In this document: one piece after another, positions 17,851 to 26,646 of the stretch
Layout of the letters: every line of letters begins with the position of its first letter
Position numbering within the stretch: position 1 is the first letter of the stretch
Assembly (NCBI RefSeq): GCF_900105735.1
Contig: NZ_LT629793.1
Location: forward strand, 2,666,001-2,730,000
Reading direction: 5' to 3'
DNA length: 64,000 bases
Source: Pseudomonas yamanorum
GTDB taxonomy: Bacteria; Pseudomonadota; Gammaproteobacteria; Pseudomonadales; Pseudomonadaceae
Program-made: the position numbers and the translations under genes
The notes under the pieces: model-generated
What the model was told of the DNA's origin: nothing
The model's input: only the letters and a program-made list of their open reading frames with translations
Database searches by the model: none

Positions 17851-18408
17851 TTAATGAGGCGGGTAGTTGGACAGCACCTTGGTCACCGTGGCACGAATAG
17901 CGGCGCTGCGGTCCTGTGGCTCGGGCGAACTGGCGAGGATTTGCTCATCGCTGCCACGCCACACCAGTTTGCCGTCCTTGCCGTCGAGCAAGTCGATCTG
18001 GATGGTGGCGACCTTGTAGGTAATGTTGCGGGTTTCGTTATACATCGGCGCGCCCCAATAACCATTCCACGGGCCACCCCAGGCGCCGCCGTAGTTGGTG
18101 GTGACTTGTTGCTGGCGGTCTTCGACGATCAGGTAGGTCTGCACATTCAGGTCAGCCTTAGTACCCGGCGCCGCAGGGCGCAGGCCACGCTGGTCGAGTT
18201 GCTCGCCCACGGCCTGGCGGATGCGCTGTTCGGTGAGGTCACTCTTGATCCGCGGGTCATCCGGGCGGTATTGCAGCGCGGGTTCTTTCCAACTCCAACT
18301 GCGGTACGCGCCAAAGTCCCGGCTGGCGTCGAAATCATGGTTGACCTGGCTGGTCTGGCAACCGCCCAGCAACACAACAACAGCAAGTGCAGCAATACGA
18401 CGAAGCAT
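17851..18408 (-). CDS. DUF4136-type lipoprotein (copy 1)
   Basis: 185-residue lipoprotein: lipobox VVLLGGC after MLRRIAALAV, then a DUF4136-like domain ([71 protein letters not shown]). The function of this family is not known to me. The middle has a Gly/Tyr/Trp-rich stretch (YGGAWGGPWNGYWGAP). It lies next to a second protein of the same plan (18454-19059), an obvious tandem duplication. A periplasmic or outer-membrane location is expected. Confidence 0.8.
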   Translation of the reverse strand: MLRRIAALAVVVLLGGCQTSQVNHDFDASRDFGAYRSWSWKEPALQYRPDDPRIKSDLTEQRIRQAVGEQLDQRGLRPAAPGTKADLNVQTYLIVEDRQQQVTTNYGGAWGGPWNGYWGAPMYNETRNITYKVATIQIDLLDGKDGKLVWRGSDEQILASSPEPQDRSAAIRATVTKVLSNYPPH

Positions 18409-18453
18409 GGTTGTTCTCCAAAAGACGATCCGGGCCTGAGATGAGAATAGCTG

Positions 18454-19059
18454 CTAACTGGGTGGGTAGGCAGTCATTGCCTTTTGCATCGCCTCACGCA
18501 GGGAATCGGCGCGTTCGCTGAGGCTGCCCTGGCTCGTGGTTTCGGCGCTGGTGCTCCAGACCGGCTGGCGGGTACGCGCGTCGAACAAGCTGATGCGCGC
18601 CACCGCCACTGTCACTTCATAGGTGCGTACCACCGGCACGCTGTTGTACATGCCGTAGCCGTTGCCGTAGCGGTTATAGCCGCCGTAACCGTAGCCATAG
18701 TCGTCCTGAACCTGGCGCAGGCGCTTTTCCAGGCGCACATCGGCGCTCACCAGCAGGTCGGGGGCGCGGTTGTCATGCAAAGGGCGCAGGCCGCGCTGGT
18801 CGAGGGCGCCGCTGACGGCCTCGGCGATCTGCGCCGAATCGGCCCAGGCCGAACCCGCCGGCAGTTGGTTGTTGAGCCAGGCCCAACTGCGATAGGCGCC
18901 ATAGTCGCGCACCGGCGCAGGGTAGGCGCTGGCATCAAAGGTGTTGGCCGCCTGGGCAGGGGCCGGCGGCATCGGGGCGGATGCCGCCACATACGGGTTG
19001 GGGCTTTGGCAACCCGCCAGGCCCAGGCCCAGCAGGATCAGTCCAAGACAGCGCTTCAT
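18454..19059 (-). CDS. DUF4136-type lipoprotein (copy 2)
   Basis: 201-residue paralogue of the adjacent lipoprotein. It has the lipobox LGLAGC, a Pro/Ala-rich spacer, then the shared blocks [45 protein letters not shown] and [19 protein letters not shown] run rich in Gly, Tyr and Asn ([19 protein letters not shown]) sits where copy 1 has its Gly/Trp-rich stretch. It is 45 bases upstream of copy 1 on the same strand, probably co-transcribed. Function unknown. Confidence 0.8.
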   Translation of the reverse strand: MKRCLGLILLGLGLAGCQSPNPYVAASAPMPPAPAQAANTFDASAYPAPVRDYGAYRSWAWLNNQLPAGSAWADSAQIAEAVSGALDQRGLRPLHDNRAPDLLVSADVRLEKRLRQVQDDYGYGYGGYNRYGNGYGMYNSVPVVRTYEVTVAVARISLFDARTRQPVWSTSAETTSQGSLSERADSLREAMQKAMTAYPPS

Positions 19060-19083
19060 TTCGACCTCCGCAGACTGGGCCGC

Positions 19084-19833
19084 TTAAACCGGACGGCAGA
19101 TCCAGTGCAAATAACGCCCAAGTCCGGCAAAGCTTGGGTGACGACGATGTGCGAGCTCCATCTCCAACAAATCCAGCAACTCGGCGCGGGCCTGGAATTC
19201 CACCGGCATATAGTCGTGGAACACCCGCACGCCACTTTGGGTTTCGACCTGCCACAGGCCCTCTAGTTGCGTCGCCAACTCCCGTGGGTCCAGGGGTTGC
19301 TGCGGCGTGAGGCTCTGCTTTTCACCGGCCATGTCGTTCTTGCGCATTTTGCGGAAGTGGCCTTTGAGCAGGTTGCGGTAAATCAACGCATCGCGATTGT
19401 AGAAGGCCAGGGACAGCCAGCCACCGGGTGCGGTCAACTGGTGCAACACCGGCAGGATCGCGTGGGGTTCGGCCAGCCATTCCAGCACGGCGTGGCACAG
19501 CACCAGGTCGTAGGGTTCGGTGAGCTGGCCGAGCAGGTCTTGCCAGGGTGCCTGAATGAAGGTGGCGGTCTGCCCGGCTTCGGCGAAACGCTGGCGGGCG
19601 CCTTCGAGCATCGGCTCAGCGGGTTCCGCCAGGGTCACGTCGTGGCCGCGCTCGGCCAGCCACAGTGACATATGGCCCAGGCCGGCACCGATATCCAGTA
19701 CCCGCAGCGGACGATCCGGCAGCGCTTCAATCAGGTCGGCCTGGAGCACCGCCAGGCGAATCGCGCCCTTGGCGCCGCCGTAGATCTTCTCGGCGAAACG
19801 GGTGGCAAGCTGGTCGAAATGACGGTCACTCAT
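19084..19833 (-). CDS. cmoM: tRNA 5-carboxymethoxyuridine methyltransferase CmoM (SmtA family)
   Basis: 249-residue SAM-dependent methyltransferase. Motif I is VLDIGAGLGHMSLWLA at about residue 40-56, motif II region is VTLAEPAEPMLEGARQ, and YDLVLCHAVLEWL is the motif IV area. The start region (SDRHFDQLATRFAEKIYGG, KGAIRLAVLQADL) is what I recall for CmoM, which methylates cmo5U to mcmo5U at the tRNA wobble base. I chose the start at 19833, whose ATGA overlaps the stop of the upstream MazG-like gene, over a long upstream extension that is read antisense-like and Arg-rich. A generic methyltransferase is the fallback. Confidence 0.85.
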   Translation of the reverse strand: MSDRHFDQLATRFAEKIYGGAKGAIRLAVLQADLIEALPDRPLRVLDIGAGLGHMSLWLAERGHDVTLAEPAEPMLEGARQRFAEAGQTATFIQAPWQDLLGQLTEPYDLVLCHAVLEWLAEPHAILPVLHQLTAPGGWLSLAFYNRDALIYRNLLKGHFRKMRKNDMAGEKQSLTPQQPLDPRELATQLEGLWQVETQSGVRVFHDYMPVEFQARAELLDLLEMELAHRRHPSFAGLGRYLHWICRPV

Positions 19834-20135
19834 TTGGCAAACCGCCGTTCGCTGTCGGCCAGTTTGGCCTGTACCACCTGATCCATGTCCAACCCCAATT
19901 CGCTGCACAACAGCAGCAGGTACAGCACAACGTCGCCCACTTCCTGGCCGGCATGGGCGAGTTTGTCGACGGGCAACTGGCGCGACTGGTCTTCGCTCAG
20001 CCACTGGAATATCTCCACCAGCTCGGCCATTTCAACGCTGGCGGCCATCGCCAGGTTCTTGGGGCTGTGGAATTGCTTCCAGTCGTTGGTATCGCGGATG
20101 CGGTGCAGGCGTTCGGTGAGGTGGTCGAGATTCAT
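19830..20135 (-). CDS. MazG-like nucleotide pyrophosphohydrolase
   Basis: 101-residue all-helical protein of the MazG/dCTPase fold. The metal-binding pattern is visible as VEMAELVEIFQWL (ExxE type) and GQEVGDVVLYLLLL (ExxD type), preceded by the typical WKQFHSPKNLAMAAS. It probably hydrolyses a (d)NTP to the monophosphate; the exact substrate cannot be read. It is translationally coupled to cmoM (4-base overlap), and a GGAG site lies upstream. Confidence 0.87.
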   Translation of the reverse strand: MNLDHLTERLHRIRDTNDWKQFHSPKNLAMAASVEMAELVEIFQWLSEDQSRQLPVDKLAHAGQEVGDVVLYLLLLCSELGLDMDQVVQAKLADSERRFAK

Positions 20136-20297
20136 GGGGGGCTCCTGAAGGTGTATAGCTTCGGGCGCAAGCCGCGCGAAGGCAAGTGAATCCCTGCGGC
20201 CCGTAAACCTCTATGCTAGAAGGGAACTAGCTTGGGCCAATAACGAACAAAGGCTCAGGTTCGGCAGCTACGCCCACCGTCTTATCAGGACACACAC

Positions 20298-20588
20298 ATG
20301 CAAACAGATTTTTTCGGATGGCTGGGTCTCAAGATCGGCCAGATCATCCACTTTATCGTCGAGTTGTTCAGCGGGCTGTTCAACACCCTGTCCCACGCGG
20401 GCGGCGACTTTGTCGACGGGCTGTCCAGATCCTTAGGGATGGACACCTCGATCATCAGCATCCTCATGCTGATTATCGGCTTGATGCTGCTGTACTCGGC
20501 GGTGCGCGCGTTTATGCGGGCTTCAATCATCATGGGGATTATCTGGTTGATGCTCGGGCTCTGGGTGCTCAGTTGGGTGGTGCATTAA
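20298..20588 (+). CDS. Small two-helix membrane protein of unknown function
   Basis: 96 residues with an amphipathic N-terminal part (IGQIIHFIVELFSGLFNTL), a short polar linker and two strong membrane helices (about 50-70, ISILMLIIGLMLLYSAV, and 77-96, IIMGIIWLMLGLWVLSWVV). No family was recognised. It stands alone between mazG-like (divergent) and the decayed region at 20735. The start is supported by the coding sequence beginning at once; no strong Shine-Dalgarno is visible. Confidence 0.65.
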   Translation: MQTDFFGWLGLKIGQIIHFIVELFSGLFNTLSHAGGDFVDGLSRSLGMDTSIISILMLIIGLMLLYSAVRAFMRASIIMGIIWLMLGLWVLSWVVH

Positions 20589-20734
20589 TAAAGGGCGAGC
20601 AAGGCAAATCCCTTTAATTTGAGGGACGTTTCCGAGACAATCTTTCAGCCTTGTGCCTGCCCGGACCGGTGGCTAGTCTTCGCTCCTTCACTGCCTATCA
20701 GTGATCGGGTTTAGTCGCCCGGAATTAGTGAGCG

Positions 20735-20920
20735 CAATTCGAAGATTCCCTGCTCTACACCGCCAGCCTGCTGAGCAGCGCCTCGGCGACTGCGCTTGAT
20801 TGCAGCGAGCTGCTGGAGAGTCCACAGCGGGCGAAGATCCTGGCGGTTTGGCATCTGCTGGAAATTGCCAAGACCACCGTCGACCGCTCAATCGAATGCC
20901 TGCACCCGCGTAAAACTTAA
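20735..20920 (+). pseudogene. Remnant of a DUF3077-like gene (C-terminal end only)
   Basis: An open stretch of about 60 codons with the TAA at 20918-20920 translates to a helix-rich peptide (EDSLLYTASLLSSASATA, AKILAVWHLLEIAKTTVDRS) that resembles the C-terminus of the small DUF3077-type proteins common in Pseudomonas. A TGA lies in frame just upstream and no start with a ribosome site is seen, so it appears to be a 5'-truncated relic. Family naming is from memory and moderate in certainty. Confidence 0.5.
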
Positions 20921-20930
20921 GCCTTCATTG

Positions 20931-21023
20931 CCTGGGTGATCGCTATCGCAGGCAAGCCAGCTCCCACAGGGGAATGCATTCCAAGTGTGGGAGCCGGGCT
21001 TGCCCGCGATAGCGATCGCCCAG
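20931..21023. repeat. REP inverted pair (GGGAGC-GGGCTTGCCCGCGAT type)
   Basis: CCTGGGTGATCGCTATCGC at 20931 is mirrored by GCGATAGCGATCGCCCAGG ending at 21023, flanking the REP cores GGCAAGCCAGCTCCCACA and TGTGGGAGCCGGGCTTGCC. This is a different REP subtype from those at 31703 or 34345. Confidence 0.85.
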
Positions 21024-21075
21024 GCAACAGATGAGCGTGCAGCCAGTTACACTACCGCTCCCCAAAGGAGCCCGC

Positions 21076-22422
21076 ATGACTTCCCTGCTAACCGACTGGC
21101 GCGACCGCCCCACCCACCGCCGCGTGTGGGCCCTCGCCGCGCCGATGATCCTGTCGAACATTTCCGTGCCGCTGGTAGCGCTGGTAGACAGCATGGTCAT
21201 CGGCCACCTGCCCCACGCCCATCAACTCGGTGCCGTGGCCGTCGGGGCCAGCCTGTACACCTTCCTCGCCTGGGCCATGGGCTTCCTGCGTATGGGCTCC
21301 ACCGGGTTTGCCGCCCAGGCCGCCGGGCGCGGTGATGGGGCCGCACTGCGGCAGATTCTGTTGCAAGGACTACTGCTGGCGCTGGGCCTGGCGATGTTGC
21401 TCGGCAGTATCGGCATTCCGTTAAGCGGCCTGGTGCTGGACTGGATGCAGCCCTCGCCCGAACTGAACCAACTGACCCGCGAATTCTTCCACACCCGCCT
21501 CTTCGGCCTGCCGGCCGCCCTGGCCAGCTACGCGCTGGTGGGTTGGTTCCTCGGCACTCAGAACGCCCGCGCACCGCTGGCGATTCTGCTGACCACCAAC
21601 CTCGTCAACATCGCCCTCAACCTGTGGTTCGTGCTGGGCCTGGACTGGGGCGTGGTCGGCTCGGCCCGGGCCTCGGTGATCGCCGAATGGACCGGCGCCC
21701 TCCTTGGCCTGGCCCTCACCCAAAAAGCCCTGCGGGCCTACCCCGGCCATATCGCCTGGGCCGCGCTCAAACTATGGCAAAGCTGGCGCCCGCTGCTGGC
21801 GGTGAACCGCGATATCTTCATCCGCAGCCTGGCCCTGCAATCGGTGTTTTTCATGATTACCGTGCAAGGCGCTCGCTTGGGTGATGCCACGGTGGCGGCG
21901 AACGCGCTGCTGCTGAATGGTTTGTTGCTGACGGCTCATGCCCTGGACGGACTGGCCCATGCTGTGGAGGCGTTATGCGGCCACGCCATCGGCGCCCACG
22001 ACCGCCACGCCTTGCGCCGCTCGCTGGTGGTGGCCTGTGGTTGGTCGCTGCTGGCCAGCGTCGGTTTCGCGATCCTGTTCGCCGTGTTCGGCCACCTGTT
22101 TATCGCCATGCAAACCGACATCCCGAGCGTGCGCGAAACCGCCGATATCTACTTGCCCTACCTCGCCGTGTTGCCGCTGATTGCGGTGTGGAGCTACCTG
22201 CTGGACGGCCTGTTCATCGGCGCCACCCGCGCCCGGGAAATGCGCAACGGCATGCTGCTGACGGTGGTGATTGTGCTGCCCTTCGCCTGGGCCTTGCAGG
22301 GCCTGGGCAATCACGGCCTGTGGATAACCTTCCTGCTGTTCATGGCCCTGCGCAGCCTGACGCTGTGGGCGATTGCCTGGCGCCTGAACAAACAGGACCG
22401 CTGGCTCACTGGCCCGGCGTGA
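21076..22422 (+). CDS. MATE-family multidrug/metabolite exporter (DinF/NorM type)
   Basis: 448-residue inner-membrane protein with about 12 membrane helices. The opening block (RRVWALAAPMILSNISVPLV) and DSMVIGHLPHAHQLGAVAVG are typical of DinF-like MATE transporters, which export organic cations or other compounds by Na+ or H+ antiport. The start at 21076 has AAAGGAG at ideal spacing; the upstream GTG/ATG-type extension to 21031 is not needed. Its 3' end overlaps the convergent hydrolase gene by 17 bases. Substrate unknown. Confidence 0.88.
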   Translation: MTSLLTDWRDRPTHRRVWALAAPMILSNISVPLVALVDSMVIGHLPHAHQLGAVAVGASLYTFLAWAMGFLRMGSTGFAAQAAGRGDGAALRQILLQGLLLALGLAMLLGSIGIPLSGLVLDWMQPSPELNQLTREFFHTRLFGLPAALASYALVGWFLGTQNARAPLAILLTTNLVNIALNLWFVLGLDWGVVGSARASVIAEWTGALLGLALTQKALRAYPGHIAWAALKLWQSWRPLLAVNRDIFIRSLALQSVFFMITVQGARLGDATVAANALLLNGLLLTAHALDGLAHAVEALCGHAIGAHDRHALRRSLVVACGWSLLASVGFAILFAVFGHLFIAMQTDIPSVRETADIYLPYLAVLPLIAVWSYLLDGLFIGATRAREMRNGMLLTVVIVLPFAWALQGLGNHGLWITFLLFMALRSLTLWAIAWRLNKQDRWLTGPA

Positions 22423-23269
22423 ACTTGATAAACGCCGTGACCCGGTCCAACACGGGCGCCAGCCAGCGCAGCGGCCGGGAGATCGAGGCCACCAATGTCG
22501 CGTGGCTGGTCTTGGTGAAGTAGAACGCCTCCACCGGCACGCCCGCCGCCCGCAGCTTGTTCGCCAACCCGCCGGTATTACGCGTGGGGTTGACCAGGTT
22601 GTCGTCCACCGAGGCAATCAACAGGCTCGGCGGCGCGTCATGGCTGACGTGGTTGATGGGTTGGGAATCGGGTGGCGAATCCGGGAAGAAGAACACCGGG
22701 CGCACCTCGCGGTTTTCAATCGGCAGGAAATCATACGGCCCGGCGAGGCCGATCCATCCCTTGAAGACTGACGGCGACAGGCCGACCCCGGCCAACCACT
22801 GTGGGTCCAGCGCCAGCATTGCCGCGTTGTACGCACCGGAACTGTGGCCCATCACATACAGCTTGCGGGGATCGCCACCGTAATCGGCACTGTGCTGATG
22901 CGCCCACGCAACTGCTTGGGCGCCGTCCTGCAAAAACAGTGGGTAGCGCACTTGTGGGTAAAGCCGGTAGTCGGCGATCACCACCACGATGCCGCGCGAA
23001 GCCAGGGCTTCGCCGACGAAACCGTAGTCATCCTTTGAGCCGCTGTTCCAGCTGCCGCCATAGAAAAACACCACGACGGGCGCGTCGGGCAAGGCGGTGA
23101 CGGGGCGGTAGATATCGAGTTTCTGGCGGGGGTCGTCGCCGTAGGCGATGGAAGATGTTTTGGTGAAGGTGCTGGTGGGGGTGAGTGCGTTGAGCACTTT
23201 GATCGGGGAGCAGGCTGCGAGCAGCGTCGCGATGGCCAGGGTGAACACTTGCAGGAGTTTGCCCGACAT
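22406..23269 (-). CDS. Lipoprotein alpha/beta hydrolase (carboxylesterase-like)
   Basis: 287 residues with a lipoprotein leader (IATLLAAC) and an alpha/beta-hydrolase fold of the BD-FAE/hormone-sensitive-lipase kind. The oxyanion motif is FFYGGSW, in place of HGGG; the nucleophile elbow is GHSSGAYNA; the acid is probably the Asp in ASVDDNLV and the catalytic His lies in KTSHATLV. The substrate is unknown; ester hydrolysis at the cell envelope is the general expectation. The mature enzyme would be membrane-tethered and periplasmic. It ends inside the MATE gene. Confidence 0.83.
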   Translation of the reverse strand: MSGKLLQVFTLAIATLLAACSPIKVLNALTPTSTFTKTSSIAYGDDPRQKLDIYRPVTALPDAPVVVFFYGGSWNSGSKDDYGFVGEALASRGIVVVIADYRLYPQVRYPLFLQDGAQAVAWAHQHSADYGGDPRKLYVMGHSSGAYNAAMLALDPQWLAGVGLSPSVFKGWIGLAGPYDFLPIENREVRPVFFFPDSPPDSQPINHVSHDAPPSLLIASVDDNLVNPTRNTGGLANKLRAAGVPVEAFYFTKTSHATLVASISRPLRWLAPVLDRVTAFIKFTPGQ

Positions 23270-23314
23270 CGTTCAGGCCCTATAAGGAGGGTACTGCCAA
23301 AACGCTGATCAAAG

Positions 23315-23404
23315 GTGGGAGCTGGCTTGCCTGCGATGGCGGTGGGTCAGCTAGCCCATTGGCTGCCTGATACTCCGTCATCGCGGGCAAGCCCGGCTCC
23401 CACA
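23315..23404. repeat. REP inverted pair (GTGGGAGCTGGCTTGCCTGCGAT type)
   Basis: GTGGGAGCTGGCTTGCC at 23315 and its imperfect mirror GGCAAGCCCGGCTCCCAC ending at 23402 flank a spacer. Same subtype as the pair at 20931. It lies between the speA stop and the hydrolase start. Confidence 0.85.
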
Positions 23405-23436
23405 TTAGAGCCGGGTCTACCTTGAAGTCGGTGTAC

Positions 23437-25350
23437 TTACGAGGACAGGTACGACGAACGCGTCAAACCAAGACGCAACGCATCCAGGAACTGAGTCCGC
23501 TCCGCCGCCGTGATCTTCGCGCTGGCGCACTTGTCACGGTAGTGAGTCATCAACTCCTCCGGCGACAAATGCACGTAGCGCAGCATGTCTTCGATGGTGT
23601 CGTGGGTCTCGATCCCGGCGCTGTACACCGAACCGTCTTCGCGCTGGTAGATGTTCACCGAGTCGGTGTCACCGAACAGGTTGTGCATGTCGCCAAGGAT
23701 TTCCTGGTAGGCACCCACCAGGAAGATCCCCAGCAGGTAGTCCTCACCTTCTTTCACGGCGTGCACCGGCAGGCTGGTCTCGATGCTTTGCTCGTCGACG
23801 TACTGCTTGATCTTGCCGTCGGAGTCGCAGGTCAGGTCCTGCAGCACCGCACGGCGCAGCGGCTCTTCGTCGAGGCGATGCAGCGGCAGGATCGGCAGCA
23901 CCTGGCCGATGGCCCAGGTGTCCGGCAGGCTCTGGAATACCGAGAAATTGCAGATGTACTTGTCGGCCAGCTTGTCGTTGAGTTCGTCCAGCACCTGGCG
24001 GTGGGAACGCTGGCGGGCTTTCAACGAGTCGTGCAGGCGGCGGCAGACGGCGAAGTAGCACTGCTCGGCCAGGGCTTTTTCTGCCAGGGTGATCTTGCCG
24101 TCGGCGTACTGGGTGGCCACGTCGCTCATGTAGTGAGTGGCGCGCCAGTAGGTTTCGGTGACCATTTCAATGTCGGTCGGGCCCAGCAGGTCCACCAGCC
24201 ATTGCACGGTTTCCGGCAGGCTTTCCTTGTTCTCGATCAGCGGCACGTCGTCGTTGTGTTTCTCGACGTCGGTGACTTGCACCACCAGCATGGCGTGGTG
24301 GGCGGTCAGGGAACGGCCGCTCTCGGAGAAAATGTGCGGATGCGGCAGGCTTTGCGCGTCGCAGAATTCCTTGAGCATGCCCACGACCACGCCGGCGTAG
24401 TCGTCCATGTCGTAGTTGATGGAGCTGGCATTACGCGAGTGGGTACCGTCATAGTCCACTCCCAGGCCGCCGCCCACGTCGATGTGGTCCACCGGCAGGC
24501 CGAGGTTGCGCAGTTCGCCGTAGTAACGAATGGCTTCCTTGAACCCGTGCTGGTAGTCGGCCAGGTTGGCGATCTGCGAACCCATGTGGAAGTGCAGCAG
24601 GCGGATGCCCTGGTCCAGGCCCGCCGCGCGGAAGCGCTCGACCACCGACAGCAGTTGCGCCGCCGACAGACCGAATTTGGATTTCTCGCCACCGGTGTCT
24701 GCCCACTTACTCGACGCCAGGGACGACAGGCGCACCCGCAGGCCCACCTGAGGCTTGACCTTGAGGTTGGCGGCTTCTTCGATCACCAGGCCGACTTCGG
24801 ATTCTTTCTCGATCACGATGAATACGTTGTGGCCGAGCTTCTGGCCCATCAGCGCGAGGCGAATGAACTCACGGTCTTTGTAACCGTTGCAGACGATGGT
24901 GCCGCCTTTCGGGGCCAGGGCCAGCACGGCCAGCAGCTCAGGCTTGGAGCCGGCTTCCAGGCCAATGGACACGTCCTGGGTGGCGATGATGTTCTCGATC
25001 ACCGCTTCCTGCTGGTTCACCTTGATCGGGTACAGCGCGGTGTATTGGCTCTGGTATTCCAGGCGCTCGATATTGGAGTCGAAGGCACCGGTCAGCTGGC
25101 GCACGCGGTCTTGCAGGATGTCGGGGAAGCGCACCAGCAACGGCAGGGACAGGCCGCTTTTGCGCAGCTCGTCTACTTGCTCGTACAGGTCGACAGGCGT
25201 GCTGTTCGGGCCGTTCGGACGGACTTCAACGCGACCGGCATCATTGATCGCGAAATACCCGGCCCCCCAATGGCGAATCCCGTAAACACTGCGGCTGTCC
25301 GCAACTGTCCATTGGCTGCCATCGTCTTTGCGTGTGCGTCGTACGGACAT
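23437..25350 (-). CDS. speA: Biosynthetic arginine decarboxylase SpeA
   Basis: 637-residue PLP enzyme that converts arginine to agmatine, the first step of the arginine route to putrescine. The fold-III decarboxylase barrel starts near residue 100, with PLP-Lys110 in YPIKVNQ; later blocks are [29 protein letters not shown] and [16 protein letters not shown]. Length and order match the SpeA family rather than diaminopimelate decarboxylase. AGGGGA precedes the ATG at 25350. In P. aeruginosa speA also neighbours the yciH, nudix and gcbA genes, as here. Confidence 0.96.
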   Translation of the reverse strand: MSVRRTRKDDGSQWTVADSRSVYGIRHWGAGYFAINDAGRVEVRPNGPNSTPVDLYEQVDELRKSGLSLPLLVRFPDILQDRVRQLTGAFDSNIERLEYQSQYTALYPIKVNQQEAVIENIIATQDVSIGLEAGSKPELLAVLALAPKGGTIVCNGYKDREFIRLALMGQKLGHNVFIVIEKESEVGLVIEEAANLKVKPQVGLRVRLSSLASSKWADTGGEKSKFGLSAAQLLSVVERFRAAGLDQGIRLLHFHMGSQIANLADYQHGFKEAIRYYGELRNLGLPVDHIDVGGGLGVDYDGTHSRNASSINYDMDDYAGVVVGMLKEFCDAQSLPHPHIFSESGRSLTAHHAMLVVQVTDVEKHNDDVPLIENKESLPETVQWLVDLLGPTDIEMVTETYWRATHYMSDVATQYADGKITLAEKALAEQCYFAVCRRLHDSLKARQRSHRQVLDELNDKLADKYICNFSVFQSLPDTWAIGQVLPILPLHRLDEEPLRRAVLQDLTCDSDGKIKQYVDEQSIETSLPVHAVKEGEDYLLGIFLVGAYQEILGDMHNLFGDTDSVNIYQREDGSVYSAGIETHDTIEDMLRYVHLSPEELMTHYRDKCASAKITAAERTQFLDALRLGLTRSSYLSS

Positions 25351-25562
25351 CGAAGTCCCCTATAAATGAAGTCGAAGTGCACCGGCCTGATCAGAGGCTG
25401 GCGCAGTCTAAAGAATGAAAATGACGATTTGCCTGTGAGAGGGGTAGACCCCACTTGCAGGACAGAGTTTAGACACCGGTCAGGAACAGGCTCTGTGAAA
25501 ACCATGGAGACGACAGTTCGCGTTCAGCAAGCGGGTCATCGGGGTGGTTTTCACAGAAGCTG

Positions 25563-25934
25563 CTAACCGCCGGATTTCTTCGCCTTGTAACCCAGCTTGA
25601 TCAGCTCGGCCAACAGCAACTCGACGTGGTCGCCCTGAATCTCGATGATGCCGTCTTTCAAGGCACCACCCGTGCCACAGCGCTTTTTCAGCATCGTGGC
25701 CAACTCCTTCAGGGCATCTTCGGCCAGGGGCACGCCGGTGATGGTGGTCACCGTCTTGCCGCCACGGCCCTTGCTCTCGCGACGGACGCGGGCAATACCA
25801 TCGCCTTCGGGAATCAGGGTTGTTTTGCAGGTACACGCGTCCACGGGCTGGCGACAGTCCGGGCAGTGTCGACCTGCGTCGGTGGAAAATACCAGGCCAC
25901 CAAGGGCGGCGAAGGATGCGGCTTTTTTGGCCAC
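25563..25934 (-). CDS. yciH: YciH/SUI1-family translation initiation factor
   Basis: 123-residue eIF1-like protein. A CxxC-type zinc knuckle (HCPDCRQPVDACTC) is followed by the SUI1 domain (VRRESKGRGGKTVTTITGV, KKRCGTGGALKDGIIEIQGD). Bacterial YciH is thought to affect start-codon discrimination on the 30S subunit. I chose GTG 25934 since AGAGGA lies about 6 bases before it; the TTG at 25940 directly abuts that site. It is in the speA-linked block on the same strand. Confidence 0.9.
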   Translation of the reverse strand: MAKKAASFAALGGLVFSTDAGRHCPDCRQPVDACTCKTTLIPEGDGIARVRRESKGRGGKTVTTITGVPLAEDALKELATMLKKRCGTGGALKDGIIEIQGDHVELLLAELIKLGYKAKKSGG

Positions 25935-26012
25935 CGGCAATCCTCTTGGGAGGACAAAGACTGATCGATGGGATCATCGACCGCGAAGCCCCACTCAGGC
26001 AGGGGCAGCGCT

Positions 26013-26034
26013 ACTGAACCGCGAGAGCGGTTCA
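26013..26034. repeat. Perfect hairpin CTGAACCGC-GAGA-GCGGTTCAG
   Basis: A 9-bp perfect stem with a GAGA tetraloop lies between the nudix stop and the yciH start. No T-run follows on either strand, so a simple terminator role is not supported; an mRNA processing or stability element is possible. Confidence 0.4.
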
Positions 26035-26107
26035 GCCTGAAAAGTCGCGCAGTGTAACGGCAAAAAGGCCCCTTGCTAAGAGCCAAATGGCGCCAATTTA
26101 TGCAACT

Positions 26108-26644
26108 TTAGCGACGCAGGGCCAAATAACGACGCAAGCCTTCCTGGGCATCCGGGCAATAGGGCTTTTGCTCGGCCTCCTCCAGCACCGTCGCCAGGGG
26201 CAGAAAGCGCGCCTCCATGACTTCTTCCGGCTGGATTCGCAGGGGCCCGTCCCATACAGCCGAGAACGAGGTGCACCAGAGCCGGCTGTCGCCGTCTTCG
26301 AAGTAGAAGTGATCGTGGGCGGTCAGTTCGACGCCGCTGACACCCAGTTCCTCTTCCAGCTCACGGGCCGCCGATTCGGCGTAGGACTCGTGGGCCGCCA
26401 CCATTCCGCCCGCCGCCGTGTCCCAGAACCCCGGGTACATGGCTTTGCTCAGGGTGCGCCGGTGCACACACAGCTCACCGGCAGAGTTGAACAGGAAGAT
26501 AAAGGTGCAGCGCCCGATTAGCCCGCGCTGGCGCAGGTCGGAGCGCACCAGGCTGCCGAGCAGGTTGTCCTGCTCGTCGACCCAGGCAATCAGTTCGGCG
26601 TCGGAGGCGGCGCGGTGCGCAGCCTCCCTGGTGGAAGCGTCCAT
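26108..26644 (-). CDS. NUDIX hydrolase
   Basis: 178-residue pyrophosphohydrolase with a complete NUDIX box: G (GGMV) then E, then RELEEELGV (GX5EX7REUXEEXGU), about residues 85-107. The N-terminal part (LIAWVDEQDNLLGSLVRSDL) and VHRRTLSKAMYPGFWDTAAG look like the YfcD/isopentenyl-diphosphate-isomerase-like branch, but the substrate cannot be told. The start lies in an ATGATGA overlap with the stop of the upstream DUF2333 gene; either of two adjacent ATGs (26647 or 26644) may be used, and AGGG suits the second. Confidence 0.9.
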   Translation of the reverse strand: MDASTREAAHRAASDAELIAWVDEQDNLLGSLVRSDLRQRGLIGRCTFIFLFNSAGELCVHRRTLSKAMYPGFWDTAAGGMVAAHESYAESAARELEEELGVSGVELTAHDHFYFEDGDSRLWCTSFSAVWDGPLRIQPEEVMEARFLPLATVLEEAEQKPYCPDAQEGLRRYLALRR

Positions 26645-26646
26645 CA

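Larger units (their letters stand above)
20589..21075. other. Gene-poor gap before the MATE gene
   Basis: 487 bases without an intact gene. It holds the DUF3077-like remnant (20735-20920), a REP pair (20931-21023) and the MATE ribosome site AAAGGAG. Nothing else was recognised in 20589-20734. Confidence 0.6.

Noticed and set aside
23422..25365. 647-codon plus-strand frame opposite speA
   Set aside because: SpeA on the minus strand has all family motifs; the plus frame is low-complexity and begins and ends with the speA boundaries.
26013..26034. Terminator for the nudix operon
   Set aside because: The hairpin is perfect, but no T-run follows on either strand, so it is listed only as a hairpin.
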